NCBI GenBank assembly: GCA_003210285.1
Contig: QCVS01000012.1
Location: forward strand, 1-51,096
Origin: Prochlorococcus sp. AG-686-J21
GTDB lineage: Bacteria > Cyanobacteriota > Cyanobacteriia > PCC-6307 > Cyanobiaceae
Direction of reading: 5' to 3'
DNA length: 51,096 nt
The translations under genes were made by a program, and so were the position numbers. Shown here in pieces: positions 16,667-26,000 of the stretch. Position 1 is the first letter of the stretch. Each line of letters begins with the position of its first letter. Below the pieces are notes generated by a model. The model did no database searches. It was not told the origin of the DNA and saw only the letters and a program-made list of their open reading frames with translations.

Positions 16667-19132
16667 ATGAAGGTCTCTCAGAATTGGTTGAAAACCCTTG
16701 TAGAAATAAATACTACACCAGACGATTTATCTGAAAAACTATCAATAGGTGGTTTCGAAGTTGAATCACTTGTTGATTGTTCAGCAAATGTTAAGGGTAT
16801 AATTCTTGGGAGAGTTTTATCAGTAGTTAGACATGAGAATTCAGATAAATTATCTATATGCAGTGTAGATATAGGAAGACCTAATCCTTTACAAATAATT
16901 TGTGGAGCAAAAAATGTAAAGCAAAATATATATGTTTATGTAGCAACCATTGGTACGCATTTAAGTGCAATAAATTTAACTATTAAAAAGAGTGAAATAA
17001 GAGGGGTTTTTAGTGAAGGAATGATATGTTCGCTAGAAGAATTAGGAATTGAAGAATCTAGTGAAGGTATCGCTATTATTGATGAAGATATAGCTTTAAA
17101 ACATAAATTAGGTACAAAAGGAGCTGATTTACTTAATCTCAACGATTATATCTATGATTTAGCGATTACTGCTAATAGACCTGATGGAATGTCTGTAGTT
17201 GGCATCGCAAGAGAAATATCTGCTCTCTTGGAAACAAAGTTAAACTTTCCAGATTTAGAAACTAAGTATAAAATCAATGTTTATAAAAATTTTGATCTCT
17301 GCTCTAAGGCGATTACAACAAATTGTCTTTATTCAATTTGCAATATTGATTCTGTCAATGGCAAGGAATTATCTCCAGCATGGCTCAAAGATCGTTTAGA
17401 TAAATCAGGAATTAAATCTATTAATCTCATAGTAGATATAACTAACTACATTCTTTTAGAACAAGGACAACCATTACATGCATTTGATAAAGACAAATTA
17501 TCTAAATTAATTGGGCGTAAGGTTTCATTTGAAGATTTTTCTGTGAGAAAGGCAAATAATAATGAAAGCCTTTTGTGTTTGAATGGTGAGAATTATAAAC
17601 TAAATGAAAATATAACTATTATTGCTTGTGATGATAAACCGGTAGCTATAGCTGGTGTAATAGGTGGTTTGGAAACAGCTGTAAATGAGAACACTTCTTC
17701 AATTTATCTTGAAGGAGCAGTTTTTAATCCAGCTACCATAAGAAAATCATCAAAAGAAATAGGAATTAGAACAGAATCTAGTAGCAGATATGAAAAAGGA
17801 ATTTCTTTTAAAAATACATTAGATTCAGTTACCCGCGCTGTTAACATTCTAGAAAAATACTTTAATATTTCTCATCCAATAATTAATACTTCCATAGAGT
17901 TGGATTCCACAAAAATACAAATACCGTTGAGAAGAGAAAGAATTCATAAAATACTTGGTCCAATTGTAATAAGAAATGAGAATTACGATACTAATGGTAA
18001 ATTTGAAAAAAGATGTTTATTAGATACAGAAATAACAGACAAATTAAAGCTTATAGGTTGTACTTTAAATATTAAGGAATATGGATGGGATGTGGAAATT
18101 ATTTCCAATAGGTCACAGGATTTATTACGAGAAATTGATTTAATAGAGGAAATTGCAAGATTAATTGGTTACGACATGTTTGATTTGAATTTACCAAATC
18201 CTATTAATCCAGGAAAGCTTTCTTCCTCTCAAATAGCTTTAAGGAAGTTAAAAACTGGATTAATGGTTAGTGGATTCAACGAGGTATTGTCTTATTCACT
18301 TGTGCCAGAAAGTAATAATGATTTAATCAAGATTTCTAATCCATTGCTATTGGAGACAAGTTGTTTAAGAGATAATATTTGGCAAGAACACATTAAAATA
18401 TGTAATCAAAATATTAAGTCAGGACATGACTATTGCTGGATCTTTGAAGTAGGAAATATATTTCATAAAGAACCTGATTTCTCACAAGAGGAAATCTTAA
18501 ATGGAGCAATTTATGGAAATAATAAATTTGAAAAGTGGTCAGGCTCAAATAAAGATAATAATTTGAACTATTTCGAGGCAAGAGGAAAGTTGAAAGAAGC
18601 ATTAGCAATATTAAATTTAAAAATAGAAGATAAACCAACTGATTCTTTAAATTTTCTTCATCCAGGCAGATCATCTAGATTATTTACTGAAGGTAATGAG
18701 ATCGGATATTTTGGTGAAATTCATCCAAAATTAATTTCTAATAAAAAGGCATTGAAAAAAATGTATTTATTCAGTATCAAAATAAACAATATCTTAAAAG
18801 CTAGCACCAGAAAACATAAGTGGATAACAGTTTACAAACAATTTCCAACTGTTCCAAAAATGCAACGTGATATTAATTTTATATTCAATAAAAAATATTT
18901 AGTAAGTGAAATAATCTCGCAAATAAAAAAATCTGGTAAAAAATTATTGGAAGATGTTAATTTAATTGATATTTACGACGATAGTAGTTTTGATAATGAA
19001 TTAATAAGTTACACATTTAGATTATCGTATAGAGATTCTGAAAAAACATTATTGGATTCTGACATTGCAGTTCTTCACGATAACATTGTTGAAGTAATAG
19101 AAAATAAATTCTCTACAAAATTGAGAGATTAA
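16667..19132 (+). CDS. pheT: Phenylalanyl-tRNA synthetase beta subunit
   Basis: This 821-residue beta chain pairs with PheS to charge tRNA-Phe. Domain order fits the bacterial type: tRNA-binding B1/B2-like fold at the start (residues about 40-150, GVFSEGMICSLEELG), B3/B4 editing domain (about 215-390, DITNYILLEQGQPLHAFD), B5, a catalytic-like core (about 510-690), and a C-terminal anticodon-binding FDX-ACB domain (about 725-821, PTVPKMQRDINF). The length is near the family average. The iteron-like arrays begin within about 10 bp of its stop. Confidence 0.97.
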   Translation: MKVSQNWLKTLVEINTTPDDLSEKLSIGGFEVESLVDCSANVKGIILGRVLSVVRHENSDKLSICSVDIGRPNPLQIICGAKNVKQNIYVYVATIGTHLSAINLTIKKSEIRGVFSEGMICSLEELGIEESSEGIAIIDEDIALKHKLGTKGADLLNLNDYIYDLAITANRPDGMSVVGIAREISALLETKLNFPDLETKYKINVYKNFDLCSKAITTNCLYSICNIDSVNGKELSPAWLKDRLDKSGIKSINLIVDITNYILLEQGQPLHAFDKDKLSKLIGRKVSFEDFSVRKANNNESLLCLNGENYKLNENITIIACDDKPVAIAGVIGGLETAVNENTSSIYLEGAVFNPATIRKSSKEIGIRTESSSRYEKGISFKNTLDSVTRAVNILEKYFNISHPIINTSIELDSTKIQIPLRRERIHKILGPIVIRNENYDTNGKFEKRCLLDTEITDKLKLIGCTLNIKEYGWDVEIISNRSQDLLREIDLIEEIARLIGYDMFDLNLPNPINPGKLSSSQIALRKLKTGLMVSGFNEVLSYSLVPESNNDLIKISNPLLLETSCLRDNIWQEHIKICNQNIKSGHDYCWIFEVGNIFHKEPDFSQEEILNGAIYGNNKFEKWSGSNKDNNLNYFEARGKLKEALAILNLKIEDKPTDSLNFLHPGRSSRLFTEGNEIGYFGEIHPKLISNKKALKKMYLFSIKINNILKASTRKHKWITVYKQFPTVPKMQRDINFIFNKKYLVSEIISQIKKSGKKLLEDVNLIDIYDDSSFDNELISYTFRLSYRDSEKTLLDSDIAVLHDNIVEVIENKFSTKLRD

Positions 19133-19142
19133 TTGTATTACT

Positions 19143-19193
19143 ATTCTTATATAAGACTTAGCAATAGTCTAGATATAAGACTTAGCTGATACA
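19143..19193 (-). repeat. Phased half-site array R1 (inverted relative to R2-R4)
   Basis: Half-sites ATTCT (19143), AGACT (19154), AGTCT (19166), AGACT (19178) and a weak ATACA (19189) follow at 11, 12, 12 and 11 bp. In reverse complement this block resembles R2 strongly, including the flank AGTAATAC, so R1 is an inverted copy. It sits directly between the pheT stop and the small secreted-protein gene, and may therefore overlap that gene's promoter. Confidence 0.75.
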
Positions 19194-19237
19194 AGTAACA
19201 TTCGTGTAAATCTAAGTAATCATATATAATAATACTC

Positions 19238-19486
19238 ATGTTAAATTTTCTCTCATTTTTATTATCCTCGGTTCTTTGGGTGCAAGTACCTCAATGGTCT
19301 GACGATTGGTCTAAATGTTCAGTGGATGTACCAGATTCTTCATGTCATTGGTACATAACAGCTCCAGACAATACCTTCGGAGAAGGGTTTGATTGGGCAA
19401 GTGCCCCTTGGTTTGACGCTAACGGATTGAGTGATGTACCTAGTATTGGTAAAGAAACCGCTCTACAAAAGCTTCAAATTCAGTAG
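19238..19486 (+). CDS. Small secreted hypothetical protein with Trp-rich mature part
   Basis: This 82-residue protein has a hydrophobic N-terminus (MLNFLSFLLSSVLWVQ) that looks like a signal peptide, although the basic residue before the core is missing. The mature part is rich in Trp, Asp and Ser (VPQWSDDWSKC, SSCHWY, GFDWASAPWFD) with two Cys that could form a disulfide. I do not recognise a family. It is bracketed by inverted copies of the phased arrays R1 and R2, and its stop lies in the left arm of a hairpin. Confidence 0.65.
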   Translation: MLNFLSFLLSSVLWVQVPQWSDDWSKCSVDVPDSSCHWYITAPDNTFGEGFDWASAPWFDANGLSDVPSIGKETALQKLQIQ

Positions 19487-19510
19487 TACTGTCTTTAAGG
19501 CAGTACCACT
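19482..19510 (+). terminator. Hairpin after the small secreted-protein gene
   Basis: AGTAGTACTG (19482-19491) pairs with CAGTACCACT (19501-19510) with one mismatch around a nine-base loop. The stop TAG lies in the left arm. A short AT stretch follows rather than a clean T run, so it may terminate transcription or only stabilise the 3' end. Confidence 0.5.
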
Positions 19511-19612
19511 TAATTTAAACAGTTGTCATTTCAACCCTTTTATTTCTGTAATTCTAATTTGGACGTGTAAAGGACAACCATCAACATGAATATCATTTAT
19601 ACTTTTATTTAT

Positions 19613-19663
19613 CTTCTTATATAAGAACCATTAGTAGACTATCATTAAGTCTAGAATGAGACT
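19613..19663 (+). repeat. Phased half-site array R2
   Basis: Five half-sites occur at 19613 (weak, CTTCT), 19624 (weak, AGAAC), 19636 AGACT, 19648 AGTCT and 19659 AGACT, with steps of 11, 12, 12 and 11 bp. TTCTTATATAAGAA keeps perfect dyad symmetry although its ends differ from R3, which suggests that symmetry is maintained. The flank AGTAATAC follows. It is the mirror copy of R1 around the secreted-protein gene. Confidence 0.75.
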
Positions 19664-19876
19664 AGTAATACTAATTTGCTCTATAAATACAATTTACTCT
19701 TCTACTTAGGGCGGGGTTGTTATTAGTCTTCAATTTTTCATATGTAAGAATTGTAATACAGGTTTATTTGTATTTACTTTATAAATTTAAATATCTAGTA
19801 TGCATTATTTAGGTTTAAATACTTTGTGAATTTAAAAGCTACTTTTATGGACTATTTATTATTTACTCTTCTATTA

Positions 19877-19927
19877 AGTCTTATATAAGACTATTATATA
19901 GACTATAAACAAGTCTCAGATAAGATT
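19877..19927 (+). repeat. Phased half-site array R3
   Basis: AGTCT (19877), AGACT (19888), AGACT (19900), AGTCT (19912) and AGATT (19923) are spaced 11, 12, 12 and 11 bp. The first two form the perfect 16-bp palindrome AGTCTTATATAAGACT. Orientation runs forward, reverse, reverse, forward, reverse, exactly as in R4. Confidence 0.8.
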
Positions 19928-20044
19928 AGTAATATCATATGTTTTGAATATTTATAGGAAATTGTTATGCATCATTTAATTTAGTCATTATTCAAAGTAA
20001 ACAACTACTTTTATAACTCTCCATAGTTCTTATTAATTCTCTTA

Positions 20045-20095
20045 AGTCTAATATGAGACTATAAAACAGACTAGTTATAAGTCTCAGTTAAGATT
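20045..20095 (+). repeat. Phased half-site array R4, next to the RHH/J-domain gene
   Basis: AGTCT (20045), AGACT (20056), AGACT (20068), AGTCT (20080) and AGATT (20091) repeat the 11-12-12-11 bp pattern and orientation of R3. The block ends eight bases before the stop of the RHH/J-domain gene (20103-20105). Confidence 0.8.
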
Positions 20096-20102
20096 AATAG
20101 TA

Positions 20103-21116
20103 TTACTTTCTATACATATTTTTAAGCAATTGATATGCATCATTTAGTTTTCTCATCTCATCAGTTGATCCACCTGAATCTGGATGAGTTTCTAAAGCTT
20201 TTATTTTATAAGCTTCTCTTATTTTATTTAATGTATGGGCTGATCCTGCGGCTGTTGATAGCCTTAATAATTTTAGAGCTCCATGAACAGACATTGTTGA
20301 ATCAAGGGCTTCGAATGAATTTCCTTTATTTTTTCTTTTAAACCTACTTATAAATCTTCTTACTAACGTTGGTACTCTATTTAATAAATCGGATGTTGCA
20401 AAAGGATCTTCTAATACCCCTATCATTAATATTACTAATTCTAAGGAAGGAGTTTGTTTTATCCAAAATGGGCATAAATCCGACATTAATTTATTAGCGG
20501 CACTCCAAGTAAATGGTAAGTGCTCGGTTCCATCAATATTTGGCCAAATATCTATACAAAACCAATCAATAGATGCTTCTATTACTTGTTGATTTGGAAT
20601 TGATCCATACAGAATTTTCCAATGGCTTATTATTTCTATTCGACACTTTATTAAATCATTTTCCTTAATCGTATTGATTTGAATATCATTAATTTTTTGT
20701 TTTGTCTTTTCAATATTTATACTTCTTCTTAGATTTTTAACTTTTTTTCCAACAAAATTAGGTAGGTTTATATTTAAGTTTGGTTTTTCAATAACTTCTT
20801 TCTTATTTAAAACTAGTTTTTCATCAGATTCTATACTAGTATTCTCATTCTTATCAGATTTAATTAGAACTAAAGCACTGTTTTCATCAAAATTAGAATA
20901 TTCACTTATGTTGCCCTTTTCATTATAGTCAATAGTCTGTTGTTGATTTTTAGGTAATAATTCATCTTCTTGAAGAATTTCTGTAAGCAACTTTTCTATT
21001 ACAGGACCTCTTGCTCTAAAACCCCATTCTTTTCGCAATTGATCAAACCGAGTAATTAACTCTTCTGGCAAATCAATAGAAATCCTCTTTGTATTTGAAT
21101 TCTCAGAATTACTCAA
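20103..21116 (-). CDS. Ribbon-helix-helix plus J-domain protein
   Basis: This 337-residue protein has an N-terminal ribbon-helix-helix-type domain (about 9-50: TKRISIDLPEELITRFDQL, GFRARGPVIEKLLTEIL), a long polar linker (about 55-150), a central region with conserved Trp residues (about 160-270), and a C-terminal J-domain-like part with helix and HPD motif (LETHPDSGGSTDEMRKLNDA, about 310-330). The HPD triad is what stimulates DnaK ATP hydrolysis in J proteins. Such a DNA-binding plus J-domain architecture is unusual. The gene stands alone on its strand, and its 3' end runs into the repeat region, which contains decayed copies of that end. The DNA target and partner are not known; binding to the neighbouring arrays is a hypothesis. 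Confidence 0.75.
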   Translation of the reverse strand: MSNSENSNTKRISIDLPEELITRFDQLRKEWGFRARGPVIEKLLTEILQEDELLPKNQQQTIDYNEKGNISEYSNFDENSALVLIKSDKNENTSIESDEKLVLNKKEVIEKPNLNINLPNFVGKKVKNLRRSINIEKTKQKINDIQINTIKENDLIKCRIEIISHWKILYGSIPNQQVIEASIDWFCIDIWPNIDGTEHLPFTWSAANKLMSDLCPFWIKQTPSLELVILMIGVLEDPFATSDLLNRVPTLVRRFISRFKRKNKGNSFEALDSTMSVHGALKLLRLSTAAGSAHTLNKIREAYKIKALETHPDSGGSTDEMRKLNDAYQLLKNMYRK

Positions 21117-21261
21117 TTGATCATTTTTTTTTTATAATAGAACAAAAATATTAATTGTATTAATAATATGAAAGTCTAATTAAATATATTGTCTTTAAAT
21201 CAAAATCTTGCTTTTTGTAAGTCACATCTCAATAAAATAAATTTTTATAATAAAAATAAAA

Positions 21262-21438
21262 ATGTTCTACTGCAACTTTAAATCTTCAGAAGAGAAAAAG
21301 TCTTTTTATCAAAGAAAAAAATTAGAAATGCTTAATTACATCAAGGATTCTCTTGAAAGAAAAATTGCTTCTGTGAGTGCTTCAATTGAAGTTCTTGAAA
21401 ATCAGATTTCTAGAGATAAAGTTGAAATTAATAATTAA
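21262..21438 (+). CDS. Small coiled-coil-like hypothetical protein, 58 residues
   Basis: This is a charged, helical protein (KLEMLNYIKDSLERK then SASIEVLENQISRDK) with hydrophobic residues in a heptad-like order, so a short coiled coil is likely. One Cys near the start. No family recognised. It lies 145 bp from the divergent RHH/J-domain gene, and its stop is three bases from the converging phosphorylase gene. Confidence 0.6.
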   Translation: MFYCNFKSSEEKKSFYQRKKLEMLNYIKDSLERKIASVSASIEVLENQISRDKVEINN

Positions 21439-21441
21439 TCT

Positions 21442-22272
21442 TCAAACGAAATTTTCAAGAAGTTTCTCCGGCCCATTTTTTTTTAAATAATTAATATTAG
21501 ATTTTTTTGTTAATAGTAAATATCCAGCAAAACCCAATCCATTAACACTAAAGCCATAAACATGATCATATTTTCTTTTAATTATTGCTATCCAATTATT
21601 TGTGATTAAAATGTTGTATGGAAATCTTGGTTTCTTATCAATACTTGGATTACCTAACCCTATTTTTTTTGATAGTTTTAAGTATAAATTATAAATTTTA
21701 GTTGAATCCTCTAAAAAGTTAAATTCTGAGACAACAACATTTTTTTTAAGCTTGCTATCGTGATCATTATTAATTTCTAAATCTAAAAACCACTTCTCTC
21801 TCGGACAAGTAATTTCACCATTAGCTCTTCTCAAAAGCTGAATATGTCTATGAGGTTGACTTGCACCAGCTATAGGAGAACTATTAAAAAACCATAGGCC
21901 ACTTGTATCATTATTTACCATTTGAATAGCTAACCAATCATTAATATCTAACCATCCATCTTGAGGTCTCCAAGTATTTGTTATTAATAATATGTGCCCC
22001 TTTTGTACAGGATATTTATTAAGTATTAATTGATGATTAGTTCCAATTTTATCAATTTCAAGTATCTGATCCCAGGGGTTAAATGGATTATGTTTTGGAC
22101 CATAACTATTTTGTTTTTTAAATCTTGAAGTATCAAGTTCTCTAATTATAAAGTCATTTTTATTGTAATATTCTCCCGTTACAACAGTAGTATTTAGTGG
22201 AAATAAGCCATTTTTATAAATAGATAAATGAGTTTGATCTAAGGCTTTATGCCAATATTTTTCACTTCTCAT
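21442..22272 (-). CDS. ATP adenylyltransferase (Ap4A phosphorylase-like)
   Basis: This 276-residue HIT-superfamily enzyme breaks diadenosine tetraphosphate with phosphate to ADP and ATP. The catalytic His triad reads QPHRHIQLL, with a preceding NSSPIAGAS, and is typical of the Apa1/Apa2 phosphorylase branch. An N-terminal segment including HNPFNPWDQ and the basic C-terminal part match the family layout. Length is close to the usual 280-320. Two converging features surround it: a small ORF behind and DUF2237 ahead on the same strand (56 bp gap). The exact substrate is inferred. Confidence 0.85.
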   Translation of the reverse strand: MRSEKYWHKALDQTHLSIYKNGLFPLNTTVVTGEYYNKNDFIIRELDTSRFKKQNSYGPKHNPFNPWDQILEIDKIGTNHQLILNKYPVQKGHILLITNTWRPQDGWLDINDWLAIQMVNNDTSGLWFFNSSPIAGASQPHRHIQLLRRANGEITCPREKWFLDLEINNDHDSKLKKNVVVSEFNFLEDSTKIYNLYLKLSKKIGLGNPSIDKKPRFPYNILITNNWIAIIKRKYDHVYGFSVNGLGFAGYLLLTKKSNINYLKKNGPEKLLENFV

Positions 22273-22328
22273 TTAGAAAATAGATATAAATTCTCATAAT
22301 CATTTTAAAAAAAATAAGTAATTTAGAA

Positions 22329-22721
22329 TTACTTTTTATTAAATTGATATTCTTTTAATTTTTCTAACGATACAGATTCTAAAACTATAATATTTGTTGC
22401 TTCTAAAATAACCATAGGTGCTAAGCCATCAAGCATTGCCTGTTTCCACCTATCTAAACAAACACACCAATGATCTCCATCTTTTAAACCTGGGAAAGAA
22501 TACATAGGCATAGGCGTTATTAAATCATTACCTTGTGATTTACTATATTTAAGGAAATTATCATCCATTACACAGCAAATTGAATGATTTCCTCCATCAT
22601 TAGAATCGTATTTGCAAAATCCATCTCTAAACCAACCTGTAAGAGGACTGCAGCTACATACCTCAAGCTTTTGTCCTAAGACATTTAAATGTTCATTATT
22701 TTTTTGATCTTCTTTATTCAT
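22329..22721 (-). CDS. DUF2237 cysteine-rich protein
   Basis: This 130-residue protein matches DUF2237: NVLGQKLEVCSCSPLTGWFRDG near the start, HSICCVMDDNFL in the middle and SFPGLKDGDHWCVCLDRW towards the end. Seven or eight cysteines in short pairs suggest metal binding or a redox site; no function is established. It lies on the same strand just after the Ap4A phosphorylase gene's start region (56 bp gap) and 340 bp from metH, with a decayed small gene between. Confidence 0.85.
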   Translation of the reverse strand: MNKEDQKNNEHLNVLGQKLEVCSCSPLTGWFRDGFCKYDSNDGGNHSICCVMDDNFLKYSKSQGNDLITPMPMYSFPGLKDGDHWCVCLDRWKQAMLDGLAPMVILEATNIIVLESVSLEKLKEYQFNKK

Positions 22722-22785
22722 TGTTAGTTAATTTATTTAAATAATTATAAATACTCGTACATTTCTTAAAAAAGGATTAACGAAT

Positions 22786-23056
22786 ATGGGAGATGAAGAG
22801 GTAATAATTTTAATAAAGTTTCTTTAATGTGGATTAGGACTTTAATGAAAACATAGCATTTAAATCATTAATTGAGGGTTATATAGAATGTGATGAAACA
22901 TCAGCAATTAAATTCTTGTAAAGTGATTGGGCATCATATTGTTTTGAATTAATTCAAGATGTTGCCGGTGAATCCATCGATATAATTGATTCTGAAATTA
23001 TGGAAGATCTTCAAGAAGAATTGATATACTATATTGAAAATAATTTTAATTTATAG
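22786..23056 (+). pseudogene. Decayed small acidic protein gene
   Basis: Starting at ATG 22786 (MGDEEVIILIKFL) the frame closes after 13 codons. A frameshift then leads into a conserved-looking acidic stretch (NENIAFKSLIEGYIECDE) in a second frame, which meets one TAA at 22919 and continues as SDWASYCFELIQDVAGESIDI and IENNFNL to a TAG at 23056. The protein-like composition on both sides of the stop and the shift argue for a degraded gene of about 85-90 residues. The parent family was not identified. Confidence 0.5.
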
Positions 23057-23061
23057 TTTAT

Positions 23062-26000
23062 TTACGCACTAAAATATTTTGCTTTTGAATGAAGTGAAAT
23101 TATGGCAGTAGTACTTTGTTCAGGATGTAATTGCTCTGATTCATCCATTGTTAAATTAATCCTTTTCGTATCTAATAATGATAACTGTATATTTGAATCA
23201 GATACTTTAGGACAAGCTGGATAACCAAATGAATATCTAGCGCCTCTATATTTTTGAGCTAATATATCACGATTATCGGTTGGCTCATATGATTTAAATC
23301 CACATTCAATTCTTACTAATGAATGAACATATTCAGCTAGAGCCTCTGCTAATTGAACGGTTAAACCATGAAATATTAAATAATCACTATATTTATCAGC
23401 TTTAAATAATTCTTGAGAATATTCGCTAGCTATTTCGCCCATTGTTACTGCTTGCATTGGAAATATATCTGCTGGTTCATTATTTTTAAGATCACAGTAG
23501 AAATCTGCAATACAAAGATTATTTCCTGATTTTTGTCTAGGAAAATTAAATTCAGAAATTTTCTTATGTGATTTATTATCAAAGAGGTAAATACTATTAT
23601 CTTTCCTCCCGCAACTAAAGTACCCATATACTGCTTTTGGTGAAATTAGGCTTTTATCTAAAATAATATCAATCCATTTTTCAAGTAAAGGATTTGCATA
23701 TGAATCTAAATAGCTATTATATTCTTCTACTGATTGACCTTTATTTTTTTTAATTTGCCATTGACCACTAAATAATGCCTTTTTATCCAGATAGAAAATA
23801 AGTTTGTCAAAGTCTATTTCTATATCATGAAGTACTTTAGTTCCCAAAAATGGAGCCTTAATAGGTTCCTCTTCATCAACAAAATTTGATCTATTAAAAT
23901 TTTCAATTAATTTAATATTTTTAGTTTTTTTGATATTTTTATTAAAATTTTTATCTTTACCAGAAGACCTTGGGGAGGCTAATTTAATTTGGATGTCCTC
24001 GGTATTAGTAAATCCATTTTCATTAGACCAATTTCCCTTCTTTTTACTATCCATAAATTCATTCATGAATTGTAAATCTGTAAAAGCATCTTTACCGTAT
24101 AAAATTTTCCCTTTATATATCTGACTACAATCTTCGTTCACAAATTTTGGAGTTAATGCTGCACCTCCAAGAATAACAGGAACATTAATTTCAGCGTTGT
24201 TAAATGCCTCTAAATTATCCTTCATAAATGCTGTGGATTTAACAAGTAAACCACTCATAGCTATGCAGTCTGCATTGTGTTTCTTTTGTGCATCAATAAT
24301 TGCTGTAACATCCTGCTTAATTCCAAGATTGATTACATCAAATCCATTATTTGAAAGAATTATATCAACTAAATTTTTACCTATATCATGAACATCTCCT
24401 TTTACTGTTGCTATTAGTAATTTTCCGTTAGATATTTTTTCATCTGTTGTTTCCATATGTGGTTCTAGTACTGAAACAGCAAATTTCATTGTTTCTGCTG
24501 ATTGCAATACAAAAGGTAATTGCATTTGACCGGATCCAAATAATTCACCGACTACTTTCATTCCATCTAATAAATAGGTATTAATAATTTCAAGTGGTTT
24601 GTATTTTTTTAACGCATTATTCAATTGTTCTTCTAAACCAATTTTTTCCCCATCTACAATATGGTTTTTAAGTTTTTCTTCTAAGGTTAAGTTTTTATTT
24701 GAAGTAGATGCCTTTTTAAAGTCACTGATTGTTAAATCTTGGAATGCTTTTGTTAGTTCAACTAATGGATCATATATACATATTTCATTTTCGAATTTTC
24801 TTCTGTCATAAATTAAATCCAAACATAATTTTTTTGTTTCCGCAGATATTTTAGAAAGAGGTAATATTTTATTTGGTGCAATAATAGCTGAATCTAATCC
24901 TGACTTTATACATTCATCGAGAAAAATTGAATTTAGATTAATTCTTGATAATGGTGAAAGCCCGAAACTTATATTAGATATTCCTAAAATAATATGAACA
25001 TCTGGGAAACTTTTTCTTATATTTGATATAGCTTCAATAGTTGATTTGGCATTTAACCTGTCTTCTTCAATTCCAGTAGATATTGGCAATGCTAGAGGGT
25101 CAAAAAATATCTCATAATCAGCGAGGCTACATGATCTGGTTTTAATTAATGCTCTTTTTGCAATTCTATATTTTTTCTCTGATGTTCTTGCCATTCCATC
25201 TTCATCAATAGTTCCAATAACGATTCCAGCACCATAATCTAATGCAAGATTTAAGACCTGATTAAATCTGTCATCTCCATCTTCGTAGTTTGTTGAATTT
25301 ATAATGCATTTTCCTCCTACAGTTTTTAATCCGCTCTCCATTTTATCTGCTTCTGTTGAATCTATCATTAAAGGAAGGTTTATATTAGTAACTAATCTTG
25401 AGGTAATTTCCTTCATATCTTTAACTCCATCTCTTCCTACATAATCAACATTGACATCTAGTATGTGAGCATTTTCTTTTTGCTGTTGCTTAGCAATTGA
25501 TACCAATCCATCCCAATCATCTTCATTTAGTAATTCCCTTACTTTTTTAGATCCACTAGCATTTAGACGCTCTCCAACAATTAATATTGAATTATCTTGT
25601 TTATAAGGAACCGCGTTATATATAGATGCTGCTGATGGAATAAAATTTGTTTTTACAGTAGAGAGTTTTTTATTTATTATTTTTTTATCAACTATTTCAT
25701 CAATGATTGATGATAAATGTTTGATATGTTCAGGAGTAGTACCACAACATCCGCCGATAAGCTGAACGTTAAAATCATATATAAAGTTCATCAACTGCAT
25801 TTTTAACTCAAGCGGAGTTAATTTATAGTGAGCTACACCTCCAATATTTTCAGGTAATCCTGCATTAGGTATACAACTAATAGCAAAGGGTGAATTTTCA
25901 GCTAAATATTTAATATGTTCTTTCATGTGAACTGGACCAGTTGCACAATTCAGTCCCAAAATATCTATATTATATGGTTCTAGTATTGTTAATGCAGAGG

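Larger units (their letters stand above)
19694..20160. repeat. Approximately 168-bp tandem repeat including decayed copies of the RHH/J-domain gene 3' end
   Basis: Three units align: the landmark TATGCAT recurs at 19799, 19966 and 20134 (steps 167 and 168), the first AGTCT of the arrays at 19877 and 20045 (168), and TTTACTCTTCT at 19694 and 19863 (169). The last landmark lies in the coding end of the gene starting at 21116. The upstream copies read like its final codons (KLNDA and onward) but carry a stop and shifts. In the leftmost unit the array part is mostly lost. Unit boundaries are approximate. Confidence 0.7.

Noticed and set aside
19143-20095. CRISPR array
   Set aside because: The blocks are palindromic, vary in spacing between them and lack equal repeats with unique spacers; no cas genes are present.
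22786-23056. Programmed frameshift gene
   Set aside because: No slippery heptamer is seen near the shift, and an extra in-frame TAA follows, so decay is simpler.
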